A stretch of 47,992 nucleotides of DNA from Bacteroidota bacterium (GCA_023251835.1 JAHEXZ010000035.1:1-47992); one strand, 5' to 3'. Numbered from the stretch's first letter, positions 8,272 through 18,495 are shown. Notes: generated from the sequence alone by a model not told the origin. Translations and numbers: made by a program.

Positions 8272-10530
8272 CTATTTTTGAATTATAACATGCTTCGTAG
8301 TAATACCATTCTCCGTTTCCAGTTTACAGAAATAAATACCGGCAGATAGCTCAGAGGTATTTATTGTTTTACTGAACATTCCGCCAGCCGTTTCTTCGTT
8401 AACTAAATTCATCATTTGCTGGCCCATATTATTGTATAATGCCAACTTTATTTTTTCTGTTTTTGCAAGTCTGAAAGAAATACTTAATGTATTAGTAGCA
8501 GGCACCGGATATATCATAAAAAAATATTCGTTTTTATTTTCTCTGGTAGTGGTAGTTCCATTAACATTAATAGTTCCGAAGTATGGCATTTTATTATATG
8601 CTGTTGCAGTAACGTCAATTACACCCGGAACAGCTGTAGGTATTGTAATTATAGCAGAGGTACCATTGGAGGTTCCTGTGCCCAGAATGACTCCATTCGT
8701 TGATAAACAAATCAAGGCTCCATTTGTATTGCAATTTACCGTAATGGATGTTGTTCCAACAGATTCATAAGCATTATGAGTAACCACCATAGGTGCCGGG
8801 GTGTTAGTATAAACCATTACAGACGGATCGCCAAACGTAGTCCAGGTGTCTGTCATTTCATAACCATCATTCTGATAGGCATCATTCATTTCCATACATC
8901 CATTCATCGAAAGTCCGCCAAATGTTCTTTGAATATTGCCACTAATACTTTCCGTTAAAATATCTACCATAGCATCCTGTCCTTCCATTGGAGGGTTCCA
9001 GCTTTGGTTAATAGTCGACATTAATGTTGCTAAAGCCCCTTTGGGTTGAGCTGGTGTTCCTTGTCTTAACCAGGCTTCGGCAAAACATTCTCCCACACTT
9101 ACAAAATCACCATTAACACATGCAACTGACCATATAAATGGGTGCATTGCAGAATTTGTAAGACTATGCACATTGTTATTGGAAAATCCTGATGTCACAA
9201 ACCGGTCATCGCCACCATGCCCTGTATAAGTAATAATTCCAACACCATTATTTATCTGGGTTGCAATACTGTTGGCAGATGGGTCGCCAGAGCCATCAAT
9301 GCCTCCCTGCGAACCGTCATAATTCTCTGTCATATCATTATAATTATATGCTAATAATTTGTTACGGATTACATGCTGGTGTTCAAAGTCCATTTCATTA
9401 TCATCTCCCGGTCCCTGATCTGAACCAATAGCGATACCCTTCTTATACCATGTCCCAGAAAATTGCGGTGTTTTTTCATAATTAACTGTCCGGTTTACCA
9501 TGGTTTGAACATGAGTAGAAGTTGTTGCCGGGAAACGACCTATAAAAAGTTCAGGATAAGAATCGTTACCATTAATATAACCATAATCGTTATCAGAATC
9601 CCCGGCAGAAGTAGTTGATGCAGGAACCTGTGCTGCATCGCCAACAAGCAATACATATTTTAGATTTGGATGTGTTGAATAATAACTGGCAATATATGAC
9701 TTTATTGCTGATGCAGAATTTCCGGCAACAGACTTTAGTACCAGCGTTGTTTCAATACCTTTTTGATTTTTCCAGGTTACAAATGGCTGCATATCCGTGC
9801 TAAATGCATCATAACAAATAATCAGCATAGAACCCGTACCCGAAACAGGTGTATATCTTAAATTATCTAATTGTACCGCATAATTTATAAACTGACGCTG
9901 ATAGATAGCTTCAAATTCCTTGTCTGTAGTTATTTCTGAATTAGTCTTTTCCAACTGGTTTTGTCCTCCATCAGTACTTTTTACAGAAACGGAAACAACA
10001 ATTTTAGTATACACTCTTAAAACTTTTGTTTGAGGATTGTATTGAAAAGGGCAAATGCTTAATGCCTGACCTCTGTAATCCCTTAGAATATAAGGAAAAT
10101 TAAGCGCACCTGGCGATTCCGGGAAAAAACTGTTTTGAGTATAACTATTTCCATATGTATACGGAATATCTGCCGGGTTAATATTTCTTTTTAAATTACC
10201 CTTTGATGGGGCAATAGTTATATTATTTATATCGTAATAATCCCTGGAAACAAGGGTAAGGTACATTTCTCCTTTATCAGGAATTATCAGAGAGGTTGTG
10301 AGTTTCGGAAGATCCGGAGCACCGGCAATTAATAAAGGAGTGCCTTTGTCAATAGAAATAATTTGTGCAGAGCCTTGCGGTGTAGTTACTTCTTTAAAAT
10401 GGTAGTTCCCGGGAATAAATTCAATGGTAGTTGTTGAGGCGGTGGTATTTACCAATTTGATGGTAGTAGAAGTTTCTGCTATTATCAAGCCTGGTAACCA
10501 TAGCAGGAAAAGTGAAGTTAGTCTTTGCAT
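8272..10530 (-). CDS. Gingipain-like cysteine protease (peptidase family C25) with T9SS type A domain
   Basis: The protein is 752 aa from the ATG at 10530. An in-frame TTG at 10584 would add 18 residues, but the signal peptide (Q-R-L-T-S-L-F-L-L-W-L...) starts directly after the internal Met, so 10530 is preferred. Numbered from 10530, residues 20-220 resemble a C25 propeptide and 230-590 the catalytic domain. The candidate His-Cys dyad is H438 in T-Y-T-G-H-G-G and C471 in S-V-A-C-V-N-G-D-F. An Ig-like segment follows, then a type A sorting domain starting Y-P-V-P-A-T-N near residue 673. It is probably a secreted, surface-anchored endopeptidase activated after propeptide removal. It is not the PorU sortase, because it carries a cargo-type sorting domain and is shorter. 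Specificity cannot be read from the sequence. Confidence 0.9.
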   Translation of the reverse strand: MQRLTSLFLLWLPGLIIAETSTTIKLVNTTASTTTIEFIPGNYHFKEVTTPQGSAQIISIDKGTPLLIAGAPDLPKLTTSLIIPDKGEMYLTLVSRDYYDINNITIAPSKGNLKRNINPADIPYTYGNSYTQNSFFPESPGALNFPYILRDYRGQALSICPFQYNPQTKVLRVYTKIVVSVSVKSTDGGQNQLEKTNSEITTDKEFEAIYQRQFINYAVQLDNLRYTPVSGTGSMLIICYDAFSTDMQPFVTWKNQKGIETTLVLKSVAGNSASAIKSYIASYYSTHPNLKYVLLVGDAAQVPASTTSAGDSDNDYGYINGNDSYPELFIGRFPATTSTHVQTMVNRTVNYEKTPQFSGTWYKKGIAIGSDQGPGDDNEMDFEHQHVIRNKLLAYNYNDMTENYDGSQGGIDGSGDPSANSIATQINNGVGIITYTGHGGDDRFVTSGFSNNNVHSLTNSAMHPFIWSVACVNGDFVSVGECFAEAWLRQGTPAQPKGALATLMSTINQSWNPPMEGQDAMVDILTESISGNIQRTFGGLSMNGCMEMNDAYQNDGYEMTDTWTTFGDPSVMVYTNTPAPMVVTHNAYESVGTTSITVNCNTNGALICLSTNGVILGTGTSNGTSAIITIPTAVPGVIDVTATAYNKMPYFGTINVNGTTTTRENKNEYFFMIYPVPATNTLSISFRLAKTEKIKLALYNNMGQQMMNLVNEETAGGMFSKTINTSELSAGIYFCKLETENGITTKHVIIQK

Positions 10531-10854
10531 TGGCGATAAATTTTTAATTAAACTTCGGCTGCATGAATTTGCATGGAAATACAACTCATTCGCTCGGTAT
10601 ATTTAAGTAACTGTGATATTTATTACTGCCCAACCTCTTCTGCTAATAGCAGTAATTTATTCTTTTCTCATAGACTGGTATAATTAATTTAGTTAGGTGA
10701 AGATAATCTTTTAAAATTAAAAAAGCAAGAAGATTGGCGCTTATTTTAAGTGTTTTATATGTAGTAGAGCAAGACCTTGCTCTGTGAACACATAAGGTAA
10801 AAACTTAGAGTGTTGTCCTCGTTTTAAGATTCCATTTTGGAATTTCACCCTTTC
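10531..10854. other. Intergenic region between nrdA and the C25 protease gene
   Basis: About 320 bp without a convincing gene, apart from a possible N-terminal extension of the protease from a TTG at 10584. It contains a TTACTGC...GCAGTAA inverted repeat near 10622-10654, a strong 8-bp hairpin at 10766-10783 and a weak ATTCC/GGAAT hairpin at 10829-10843. The protease promoter and the nrdA terminator must both lie here. Confidence 0.6.
10766..10783. terminator. Hairpin downstream of nrdA
   Basis: AGAGCAAG, a 2-nt loop, then CTTGCTCT form a perfect 8-bp stem 72 bp past the nrdA stop. There is no U-run on the minus-strand transcript, so it may instead be a REP-type palindrome or a factor-dependent stop. 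Confidence 0.4.
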
Positions 10855-13338
10855 TTAACTTCCACATGCCTCACACGCATCCGGGTTATCTAATGAGCAG
10901 GTAAGCTGTGAAGCAATCTCGGCTGCTTTTTGGGCTTCCGCATCTAATAATGCCTGACGCTCGCTGCTGATTTGTTTTTGGCGTTCTAATATTAAAGCAT
11001 CTTCATTACCCAACACCTCAACTGGTATAGTAGCGGTTGCTGTTGCGCTTACTACTATAGGAAGCTCTTTAGCTGCCGCAGTATCCGCTGTAAATTTAAT
11101 AGCATCAGCAGCAGCTTTGGTGCGCAAATAATACATTCCGGTTTTTAATCCTGCTTTCCAGCCATAGAAGTGCATTGAAGAAAGTTTGGCAAAGTTGGCA
11201 TCCTGCACAAATAGGTTTAGTGATTGCGACTGGCAGATGTAAGCACCACGGTCAGCAGCCATATTGATGATTACTTTTTGAGAAATTTCCCAAACGGTTT
11301 TGTATAAGGCTTTGATGTTTGCTGGTATTTCAGGGATGTTCTGGATGGAGCCGTTGGCAATAATGATTTTATTTTTCAGGCTGTCGCTCCAGATGCCTAA
11401 TTTTACAAGGTCTTTTAATAAATGTTTGTTTACAATCACAAACTCACCGGATAATACACGTCTTGAATAAATGTTAGATGTATAAGGTTCAAAACACTCA
11501 TTGTTGCCTAAGATTTGTGAAGTGCTTGCTGTTGGCATTGGCGCCAAAAGTAAAGAGTTACGTACGCCATGTTTTTTTACTTCTTCTTTTAATACATCCC
11601 ATTCCCAGCGTGGAGATGGAGTAACATTCCACATATCGTATTGGAAAATGCCTTTTGATACCGGTGACCCTTCGTAGCTTTCATAAGGGCCTTCTGCTTT
11701 TGCAAGGTCTTTAGAAGCTGTCATTGCAGCATAGTAGATGGTTTCGTGAATCTCTTTGTTCAATTGTATTGCTTCAGGAGAATCAAATGGATAGCGCATC
11801 AAAATGAAGGCATCTGCTAAACCTTGAACACCAATACCAATAGGTCGGTGACGCAGGTTAGAGTTACGTGCTTCGGCAACCGGATAATAGTTACGGTCAA
11901 TGATGCGGTTCAGGTTTTTAGTAATCACATAGGTGATCTCAAATAACTTCTGGTGATCAAATTTTCCTTCTTCTACAAAGCGTGGCAAGGCGATAGATGC
12001 CAGGTTACATACGGCAATCTCATCAGCCGAAGTATATTCCAAAATTTCAGTACATAAGTTAGAAGACTTGATAGTACCTAAATTCTGCTGGTTGCTTTTT
12101 GCATTGCAGGCATCTTTATACAACATATACGGGTTGCCGGTTTCAATTTGTGAATCAATGATGGCAGCCCAAAGGTCACGGGCTTTGATTGTTTTGCGTG
12201 CACGGCCTTCTTTTTCGTATTGGGTATATAATTTTTCAAATGCTTCACCCCAGCAGTCGGCAAGTCCCGGAGTTTCATTAGGGCAGAATAATGACCAGTC
12301 AGCATTTGCTTCTACACGTTTCATGAATAAATCAGGAGTCCACATAGCAGTAAATAAATCACGTGCACGAACTTCTTCTTTACCGTGGTTTTTGCGGATG
12401 TCTAAGAATTCATAAATATCAGCATGCCAAGGCTCTAAGTAGATAGCGAAAGACCCTTTGCGTTTTCCACCGCCCTGGTCAACATAACGTGCTGTATCAT
12501 TGAATACACGCAACATTGGAATGATACCATTGGAAGTACCATTAGTACCACGGATGTAGGAACCGGTAGCGCGGATGTTGTGAATGCTTAAGCCAATACC
12601 TCCGGCACTTTGAGAGATTTTCGCACAGCTTTTTAATGTATCATAAATGCCTTCGATGCTGTCTTCTTTCATCGTTAATAAGAAACAAGACGACATCTGT
12701 GGCTTAGGTGTGCCAGCATTGAATAATGTTGGAGTAGCGTGTGTAAACCAGCGTTCGCTCATTAAATTGTAGGTTTCAATGGCCGAAGCAATATCTTCTT
12801 TGTGAATACCAACAGCCACACGCATCAGCATGTGTTGAGGGCGTTCTGCTACTTTACCATTGATTTTTAACAGGTAAGAGCGCTCTATAGTTTTAAAACC
12901 AAAATAGTCATAACCAAAGTCGCGGTCGTAGATGATGGTAGAATCCAATTCCTGTGCATTGTTCCTGATGATTTCATGTACATCATCAGCAATCAAAGGT
13001 GCTCTTTTGCCTGTTTTGGGATCAACATAATTATAAAGCGCTTCCATAGTTTTGGAAAACGATTTATTGGTGTTCTTATGTAAGTTAGAAACGGCTATGC
13101 GTGATGCTAATAAAGCATAATCAGGATGCTTGGTAGTTAATGAAGCAGCAGTTTCAGCAGCCAGATTATCTAACTCGCTGGTGCTAACACCTTCATAAAT
13201 ACCTTCAATTACCTTCATGGCAACTGTCACAGCCTGTACATGGTTAGGATCCAATCCGTAGCAAAGTTTTTGGATACGAGCTGTTATTTTATCAAATTTT
13301 ACCGATTCACGGTTTCCGTCTCTTTTTATTACGTACAT
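10855..13338 (-). CDS. nrdA: Ribonucleoside-diphosphate reductase, class Ia alpha (large) subunit
   Basis: An 827-aa R1 subunit that reduces ribonucleoside diphosphates to deoxyribonucleotides with the radical supplied by NrdB. Residues 1-95 form the ATP-cone (overall activity site, starting V-I-K-R-D-G). The active site shows C218 (S-S-C-F), N427/C429/E431 (N-L-C-T-E) and C444. The radical-transfer tyrosines Y736 and Y737 lie in G-M-Y-Y-L-R-T. The redox-shuttle cysteines are C822 and C825 in the C-terminal C-E-A-C-G-S. A Lys/Gln/Ala-rich linker at 755-810 precedes that tail. The sequence style resembles the eukaryotic/Bacteroidota R1 branch more than E. coli. It lies downstream of nrdB, 131 bp apart, and is probably co-transcribed. 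Confidence 0.97.
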   Translation of the reverse strand: MYVIKRDGNRESVKFDKITARIQKLCYGLDPNHVQAVTVAMKVIEGIYEGVSTSELDNLAAETAASLTTKHPDYALLASRIAVSNLHKNTNKSFSKTMEALYNYVDPKTGKRAPLIADDVHEIIRNNAQELDSTIIYDRDFGYDYFGFKTIERSYLLKINGKVAERPQHMLMRVAVGIHKEDIASAIETYNLMSERWFTHATPTLFNAGTPKPQMSSCFLLTMKEDSIEGIYDTLKSCAKISQSAGGIGLSIHNIRATGSYIRGTNGTSNGIIPMLRVFNDTARYVDQGGGKRKGSFAIYLEPWHADIYEFLDIRKNHGKEEVRARDLFTAMWTPDLFMKRVEANADWSLFCPNETPGLADCWGEAFEKLYTQYEKEGRARKTIKARDLWAAIIDSQIETGNPYMLYKDACNAKSNQQNLGTIKSSNLCTEILEYTSADEIAVCNLASIALPRFVEEGKFDHQKLFEITYVITKNLNRIIDRNYYPVAEARNSNLRHRPIGIGVQGLADAFILMRYPFDSPEAIQLNKEIHETIYYAAMTASKDLAKAEGPYESYEGSPVSKGIFQYDMWNVTPSPRWEWDVLKEEVKKHGVRNSLLLAPMPTASTSQILGNNECFEPYTSNIYSRRVLSGEFVIVNKHLLKDLVKLGIWSDSLKNKIIIANGSIQNIPEIPANIKALYKTVWEISQKVIINMAADRGAYICQSQSLNLFVQDANFAKLSSMHFYGWKAGLKTGMYYLRTKAAADAIKFTADTAAAKELPIVVSATATATIPVEVLGNEDALILERQKQISSERQALLDAEAQKAAEIASQLTCSLDNPDACEACGS

Positions 13339-13354
13339 AATTATCTGGTGTTAA

Positions 13355-13467
13355 GCCCCTCCTGGCCTCCCCTAATGGGGAGGAGGTGGGGTGTATTATT
13401 ACTATATTTTTTTATTCTAAAGTTTACATTCTTTTATACCCCCTCCCTTTCGGGAGGGCTGGGGGGC
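13355..13467. repeat. Inverted pair of GC-rich hairpins (REP-like) between nrdB and nrdA
   Basis: Hairpin one (13355-13391) has the stem CCTCCCC/GGGGAGG around TAAT. Hairpin two (13439-13467) has CCCTCCC/GGGAGGG around TTTC. The reverse complement of the second resembles the first (GCCCC...CCTCCC...), so they are two inverted copies of one short element separated by about 47 bp of AT-rich DNA. They strongly contrast with the surrounding base composition. They could attenuate nrdA relative to nrdB or stabilise the nrdB message. Repeats of this style are common in Bacteroidota intergenic DNA (recalled, not searched). Confidence 0.75.
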
Positions 13468-13469
13468 TT

Positions 13470-14465
13470 TTAAAAATCCTCATCCAGTTTAAAAACATTG
13501 TCTTCTTTTTTGCCCATCACACCAGCTTTCTGGTATTCGGCAACACGTTTTTCGAAGAAATTGGTTTTACCTTGTAGAGAAATTAACTCCATGAAGTCAA
13601 AAGGGTTGGTAGCATTGTATGCTTTGGGGCATCCCAAAGCAACTAAAAGACGGTCTGCCACAAATTCAATATATTGGCACATCATATCGGCATTCATACC
13701 TATCAGACGTACTGGCAAGGCATCGCAAACAAATTCTTTTTCAATGCTTACTGCATTGGTAATAATTTCTTTTACTTTTTGTTGCGACAATTTATTTTCC
13801 AGTTGTGAATATAGCAGGCAGGCAAAATCACAATGCAATCCTTCATCGCGGGAGATTAATTCATTAGAGAAGGTAAGTCCCGGCATTAAACCACGTTTTT
13901 TTAACCAAAAGATAGAACAGAAGCTTCCTGAAAAGAAAATTCCTTCAACGGCAGCAAAAGCAATTAACCGTTCAGCAAAGCTTCCGTTACTTATCCATTT
14001 TAAAGCCCAGTCGGCTTTCTTCCCAACACATGGCAGTGTATCTATAGAATGAAAAAGTTTATCTTTTTCTCTTGTATCTTTAATATAGCTATCTATTAAT
14101 AAAGAATAGGTTTCAGAATGAATGTTTTCCATCATAATCTGGAAGCCATAAAAACAGCGTGCTTCCGGGTACTGTACTTCATTCATAAAGTTAACTGCCA
14201 GGTTTTCATTAACAATTCCATCGCTGGCAGCAAAAAAAGCAAGTACATGTTTGATGAAATGTTTTTCATCATTATTCAGCTTGTTTTCCCAATCTTGTAA
14301 ATCCGGGTTAAGGTCAATCTCTTCAGCAGTCCAAAAGCTGGCTTCTGCTTTTTTATACATTTCCCATATATCGTGATGTTTGAGCGGGAAAAGTACAAAA
14401 CGGTTTTTGTTCTCTTTTAATATCGGTTCGTCTGTGGTTGGAATTAAATTTTCTTTCACAATCAT
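13470..14465 (-). CDS. nrdB: Ribonucleoside-diphosphate reductase, class Ia beta (small, radical) subunit
   Basis: A 331-aa R2 subunit that houses the diiron-tyrosyl radical cofactor used by NrdA. The metal ligands and radical Tyr are all present: D82, E113, H116, Y120, E174, E208 and H211. The blocks [10 protein letters not shown] and E-N-I-H-S-E-T-Y are very close to those of eukaryotic R2. The C-terminal F-K-L-D-E-D-F corresponds to the tail that docks on R1. The ATG at 14465 follows an AT-rich leader. It is the first gene of the nrdB-nrdA pair. The Tyr and the standard carboxylate set argue for class Ia rather than Ic. Confidence 0.97.
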   Translation of the reverse strand: MIVKENLIPTTDEPILKENKNRFVLFPLKHHDIWEMYKKAEASFWTAEEIDLNPDLQDWENKLNNDEKHFIKHVLAFFAASDGIVNENLAVNFMNEVQYPEARCFYGFQIMMENIHSETYSLLIDSYIKDTREKDKLFHSIDTLPCVGKKADWALKWISNGSFAERLIAFAAVEGIFFSGSFCSIFWLKKRGLMPGLTFSNELISRDEGLHCDFACLLYSQLENKLSQQKVKEIITNAVSIEKEFVCDALPVRLIGMNADMMCQYIEFVADRLLVALGCPKAYNATNPFDFMELISLQGKTNFFEKRVAEYQKAGVMGKKEDNVFKLDEDF

Positions 14466-14939
14466 AATTATGTATTAATCAGCGTTTTAATGTTTCGGCT
14501 TTATCTAAAAATAGAGGGTTAACATCCCCTGAAAGCCTGTTGCTTTCTTTTTGATTTTAAATAAAGAATCTGGTATTGAAATTAAGGTGCACAAATTTTG
14601 GCAAAAAAAGATAGCGTGTCAAGGCTATTGAATTAACATTTGCCCTAAGTTATAAACACGCATAATTAACACACAAATGTTGATAATTCACTAACCCACT
14701 TAAAAACATAGAATTAGATTTATTGAAAAAAAAATGAAATTTTTTTGATGAAAAATTTGTAAGAATGAAAAAAATGTTGAACTAGAAAAATGCAGGTTTC
14801 GGAAGAGGCGACAACGTATGTGATTGAAAATGTGGAGTATTGTATATCCTCCCAATATTCCAATATTTCATTATTCCATTTTATCAGGCAATCGGGTTGT
14901 TAAAGATACCTTAAAATCAATTTACGTAACATGTTATAA
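14466..14939. other. Non-coding region upstream of nrdB, left of MITE copy 1
   Basis: About 470 bp without a credible reading frame. It holds the nrdB leader and candidate promoter, then AT-rich sequence. At 14921-14933 TTTACGTAACATG followed by TTATAA resembles the right end of the MITE that starts at 14940, suggesting remains of a second element placed next to it. Confidence 0.55.
14592..14622 (-). promoter_or_regulatory. Candidate promoter for nrdB-nrdA
   Basis: On the minus strand TTG (14622-14620) is followed after 20 bp by AAAATTTG (14599-14592), one mismatch from the Bacteroidota -7 element TAnnTTTG at the expected spacing. It would give a leader of roughly 120 nt with a small GAAAGC/GCTTTC hairpin at 14531-14547. 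No clear NrdR box pair was recognised. Confidence 0.4.
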
Positions 14940-15208
14940 CTGATGTTACGCAAAATTTATATCTAATTCAGAATATCTCTATATTTCCACCTGTCATTTC
15001 GAGCGCAGTGAGAAATCTTGTCAATCAATTGCAAAGATTTCTCTTCCTGCTTTCAGCAGGATTCGAAATGACAATGATAGTGATTATGAATTATTTAAAG
15101 CACTCACTTTTATTGTCTTTTTGAGAAAATTACCCTTTATCAATTCTTTTGTCCATTACAAGTATAAAAGTCTATCATTTTTAAATCTTTTTCTTTGCGT
15201 AACATCAG
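14940..15208 (-). mobile_element. MITE copy 1 (269 bp, non-autonomous)
   Basis: The ends are CTGATGTTACGCAAA and TTTGCGTAACATCAG, a perfect terminal inverted repeat, flanked on both sides by TTATAA (14934-14939 and 15209-15214), the probable target duplication. It has no transposase gene. Its reverse complement is almost the same as 30888-31161 along its whole length; the visible differences are one base in the TIR and a small indel region about 65 bp in from that end. An 82-bp palindromic repeat is nested at 14992-15073. It ends 20 bp before the stop codon of the AsmA-like gene and may act as that gene's 3' end. The parent transposase family is not recognised. Confidence 0.9.
14992..15073. 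repeat. 82-bp palindromic repeat nested in MITE copy 1
   Basis: The outer arms TGTCATTTCGA/TCGAAATGACA enclose inner arms GAGAAATCTT/AAGATTTCTC and a CCTGCT/AGCAGG hairpin, so the unit can fold into a branched structure. The same 82-bp unit is at 31028-31109, and a relative built on GTCATTGCGA lies at 36848-36922. Confidence 0.8.
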
Positions 15209-15228
15209 TTATAAGATTTATTGATTAA

Positions 15229-17892
15229 TTAAAAATCATCTTCTTCTTTTCTTTTTGGTTTTTCGAGTTCTTTCTTTTCCTCTTTTATATCCGCTTCTTC
15301 CCATTTAATTGTAAATTTTGTTGATTCCTCTTTACGCATTTTGTTTGTATTCTGTAGTGTAGAATCTTTTTTAAAAAGACCAAACTCTTCATTTAGTATT
15401 TTTTTCAACGTTTGTTTTTCCACTTTTAAATCCTGCTTTACATTCGCTATAGCGCCTTTTGTATCGTACTTAATAATTGGATTGGTAGCTGTACCAGTCA
15501 TTGATAAAAAAATATTGGTACGGCCAAGTCCATCATCCGCTATTTCTCCAAATTCAGTGTTTTCCTGTTTATATTTTCTTATTTTTTTTGCAAGCAGTTC
15601 ATTCAATGATAATTTAATTTTGTAATTAATTTCATTGGAAAAAGTATGTGTTCCGAAGGCTGTAAAATCCATAGCATTAGATTTTATCTCCATTTTAGGA
15701 ATTGTTATCACCTGATTTTTTACTTCCAGTTGATTCCGTAATACAGAAAAGCGTATGTTTTCCAAATCTTTTAGTTCAATAAAGCGTGAAAGTTTTTTCA
15801 TGGGTCCCACATTATTTAATTCCCCATTATCCACTATCATGTCAATACCCGCATAAATCTTATCCATATCAATATCCAGCTCCGGAGTAAAAACTGAAAC
15901 ATATTGAATTCTGGCACTTACAGCACCTTTTACATTTTTATCAGTAATGGTTGATTGCCCAAAATTTTCGAATGCAGTAAAAAATTTAGTAATATTGATT
16001 TTACTAATATCCGAAAAACAAGTAACCAGCAATTTAGCAGTGTCACTTCCATCAATTAATCCACTGGTAGTGATTTTTCCGCCCATAGTAGAAAATAACA
16101 GGGAGTCTATTGACATCTTTTTATCCTTTAGCTTAATAACACCTTTTATGGCTGATGCTTCAAATTTTCTGAATGTGATATGTTCTATTTTGCTGTTCAG
16201 GTTCAGATTAATATGTTCCGAAAATTTTAATTTGTATTTATTTACGGACGCTGTCTTATTTTCTTCTTTATCGGCAAGCAATTCATTTAAATCTATATTT
16301 TCCGAATTAAGAGCCGCTTCTATTGTGATATCCTGATTTTCTTTTAAAGCAAAAGCAACACAATTTCTAAGAAAACCTTTTAGTTCAAAATCACTTTTAG
16401 AAACAGTTCCTGTTAACCTGTTAATAACCAAATCATTATTATCAAACATAAAATCTCCATTAATGTTGTCAAATACCAGTTTATTGTTCTTTATTTTCAG
16501 GTGCATATTTTCAACTGTGAGATTGCCGGTAGTGCTTATATTCTGGTAATTACTGTTATTAAATTCTTCAACATTTCCATTAAAGGAAGCGTTGATTTTC
16601 AATGCTCCAGAAATTTCTTCGAGGATATCAATTTTTATAAAATCCTGCAATTTTTCAAGTCGTATTGTTCCTGTTAATCTACCTGCAACAACAGGATTGC
16701 TTAAATCATGAAGCAACAATTCACCTTCTATAACACCATCACCAACGGTTGCTGAAAAAGATTTTAACTCTAAATAAGAAACCTCAGAAACAGCTTTATT
16801 GCCGCCAGAATAGCTACCTTTTAAATTTACCTGGTGTAAAACAATGTTATTCTTTACTTGTGTAATAGTGGCATTTTTAACACCAAAATCAGCCTTTATC
16901 TGCGGCAACTTTTCTTTGGATACACTCCCTTTTATTGCCGCATTAAAATAAAATTCTCCCGAACTTTCGTATTCATTAATCCGGTTTTTATACTGATTGG
17001 GGATTAAGGACAGCACCGATTTTATATCCATATCTTTCCCTTTTATATCAATATTTACGAAAGATTCATTTCCTTTATTATTAATGCTTCCAGCCATTTC
17101 AAACAACAACTCCTCAATGCTTATTTTACTGCTTTTTAGTTTATAAGATGCTGCTGCTTTATCAACATCCAGCTCAAGTTCCGCTTTAATATTTTTTTTA
17201 CTCAGATAAAGCGTCTTATCAATTTTTAATTCCTTTACAAAGAAATCGCTGCTTGTTTGCATCAGATATTTTTCATTAGAAAATTTCCCGGAGCTGATAC
17301 TTTTTTTAATCACTACATCAATAACCTGGTTAGTTTTCTGGTTTTTATACAGAATCTGTACCTGATTGAGTACAATTTTTTTTAAAGCGAATGAAAATGT
17401 TGTGCTTTGGCTGTCTGTGGGCGATTTCCAAAAATGATAATTGTCATTGCCCTTTTTATCAATACGAATGGATAAGATTACATTATCCGTACGTATTTTT
17501 TTTATATCGTATTTTTTTTTGAAAACATCAATTATATTGAACTGAAATGAAATATTTCCAGCCTTAAAGAGTGTATCTTTCTTTTTTTTCTCAATCGCAT
17601 CTAATGCTTTTACATTTTTAAAATCAACAGAGGCATAAGGAAAATTTTTTATTACGGTAAAGTCAATGTCTTTACCATCCACAATTACCTGGGTATTTAA
17701 TTGTTTGTTCAACTCTTCAACCGCATATTCCTTCACCTCATCCTGATAGTAATAGCCAATAACAAAAGCCGCACCCAACATCAAAACAAATAGAATAAAG
17801 AAAAAAATGATTATACGCAGCAAAATGCGAAATAGCAGCGGAGACTTTTTGTTTTTAAAATTGGAAGGGTTTTGTGAAACTTTGTTATCCAT
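15229..17892 (-). CDS. AsmA-family membrane-anchored protein
   Basis: An 887-aa protein with a short basic cytoplasmic head, one membrane segment at about 20-47 and a long periplasmic part. It matches the AsmA/TamB-type pattern of repeated short beta-strands. The C-terminal half (about 560-830) carries the recognisable AsmA-like C-terminal features, such as I-D-M-I-V-D-N-G-E and an N-E-I-N-Y-K-I-K-L strand. The tail (835-887) is highly charged. Proteins of this family are implicated in lipid transport between membranes and outer-membrane assembly, but the exact role of the Bacteroidota members is unknown. The next gene on the strand (rnhA) lies upstream. MITE copy 1 lies just past the stop codon. 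No catalytic motif is expected or seen. Confidence 0.8.
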   Translation of the reverse strand: MDNKVSQNPSNFKNKKSPLLFRILLRIIIFFFILFVLMLGAAFVIGYYYQDEVKEYAVEELNKQLNTQVIVDGKDIDFTVIKNFPYASVDFKNVKALDAIEKKKKDTLFKAGNISFQFNIIDVFKKKYDIKKIRTDNVILSIRIDKKGNDNYHFWKSPTDSQSTTFSFALKKIVLNQVQILYKNQKTNQVIDVVIKKSISSGKFSNEKYLMQTSSDFFVKELKIDKTLYLSKKNIKAELELDVDKAAASYKLKSSKISIEELLFEMAGSINNKGNESFVNIDIKGKDMDIKSVLSLIPNQYKNRINEYESSGEFYFNAAIKGSVSKEKLPQIKADFGVKNATITQVKNNIVLHQVNLKGSYSGGNKAVSEVSYLELKSFSATVGDGVIEGELLLHDLSNPVVAGRLTGTIRLEKLQDFIKIDILEEISGALKINASFNGNVEEFNNSNYQNISTTGNLTVENMHLKIKNNKLVFDNINGDFMFDNNDLVINRLTGTVSKSDFELKGFLRNCVAFALKENQDITIEAALNSENIDLNELLADKEENKTASVNKYKLKFSEHINLNLNSKIEHITFRKFEASAIKGVIKLKDKKMSIDSLLFSTMGGKITTSGLIDGSDTAKLLVTCFSDISKINITKFFTAFENFGQSTITDKNVKGAVSARIQYVSVFTPELDIDMDKIYAGIDMIVDNGELNNVGPMKKLSRFIELKDLENIRFSVLRNQLEVKNQVITIPKMEIKSNAMDFTAFGTHTFSNEINYKIKLSLNELLAKKIRKYKQENTEFGEIADDGLGRTNIFLSMTGTATNPIIKYDTKGAIANVKQDLKVEKQTLKKILNEEFGLFKKDSTLQNTNKMRKEESTKFTIKWEEADIKEEKKELEKPKRKEEDDF

Positions 17893-18036
17893 TTAAGAAA
17901 CTCGTTACAATACAAAGTTTATAAAAAGAAAAACGTTCTTTGGCAGCGTAAAAAGTATGTTATCAATAACGAATGGTGAATAAGTAATATTATATTACAT
18001 ATTATACAAATGGTTTAGCCACAGATTTACAGATTT

Positions 18037-18495
18037 TTAATCTTTTATAAAATTTTCATACCCCTCATCAATTTTCAGGTGCTTACCTTGTGCAGCGGTA
18101 ACAGCCAGTTGGTCGCAGTAATTATTCTCAACATTACTATCATGGCCTTTTACCCATATAAATTTTATTCTGTGTTTTCGGTAAAGTTCTAAAAAGCATT
18201 TCCATAGATCTACATTTTTTTTGTCTTTGAAATTTTTCTTCTCCCAGTCAAATACCCATTTTTTTTCAACTGCGTCTACCACATATTTTGAATCGGAATA
18301 GATAGTAACTGCAAGGCCTTCTTTTTTTAAGGCTTCCAGAGCAGCAATCACACTCAATAATTCCATACGATTATTTGTTGTTAAACGAAAACCCTCAGAA
18401 AGTTCTTTACGCAATGAACCATATAACATAACAGCTCCATACCCACCAGGGCCTGGGTTTCCACGTGATGCACCATCAGTATATATAAAAATCAT
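18037..18495 (-). CDS. rnhA: Ribonuclease HI
   Basis: A 152-aa type 1 RNase H that cleaves the RNA strand of RNA-DNA hybrids. The two-metal catalytic residues are at canonical spacing: D7 (T-D-G-A), E45 (R-M-E-L), D68 (S-D-S-K-Y) and D128 (N-Y-C-D-Q-L-A), with the flexible H118 in V-K-G-H-D. It has the basic handle region (K-W-V-F-D-W-E-K-K-N-F-K) of E. coli RNase HI and no extra hybrid-binding domain. It lies 87 bp downstream of the PorE-like gene and 144 bp upstream of the AsmA-like gene. Confidence is high. Confidence 0.96.
   Translation of the reverse strand: MIFIYTDGASRGNPGPGGYGAVMLYGSLRKELSEGFRLTTNNRMELLSVIAALEALKKEGLAVTIYSDSKYVVDAVEKKWVFDWEKKNFKDKKNVDLWKCFLELYRKHRIKFIWVKGHDSNVENNYCDQLAVTAAQGKHLKIDEGYENFIKD

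Noticed and set aside
8272-10530. Assignment of the C25 protein as the PorU sortase
   Set aside because: It carries a cargo-type C-terminal sorting domain and is shorter than PorU, so a gingipain-like cargo protease fits better.
13498-14052. A 184-codon plus-strand frame opposite nrdB
   Set aside because: nrdB on the other strand has all metal ligands and the radical Tyr, so this is a shadow.
8109-14933. A possible 6.8-kb composite transposon between the MITE-like ends at 8109 and 14921
   Set aside because: Both ends are degenerate, no transposase lies between them, and the interval holds the nrdBA housekeeping genes.
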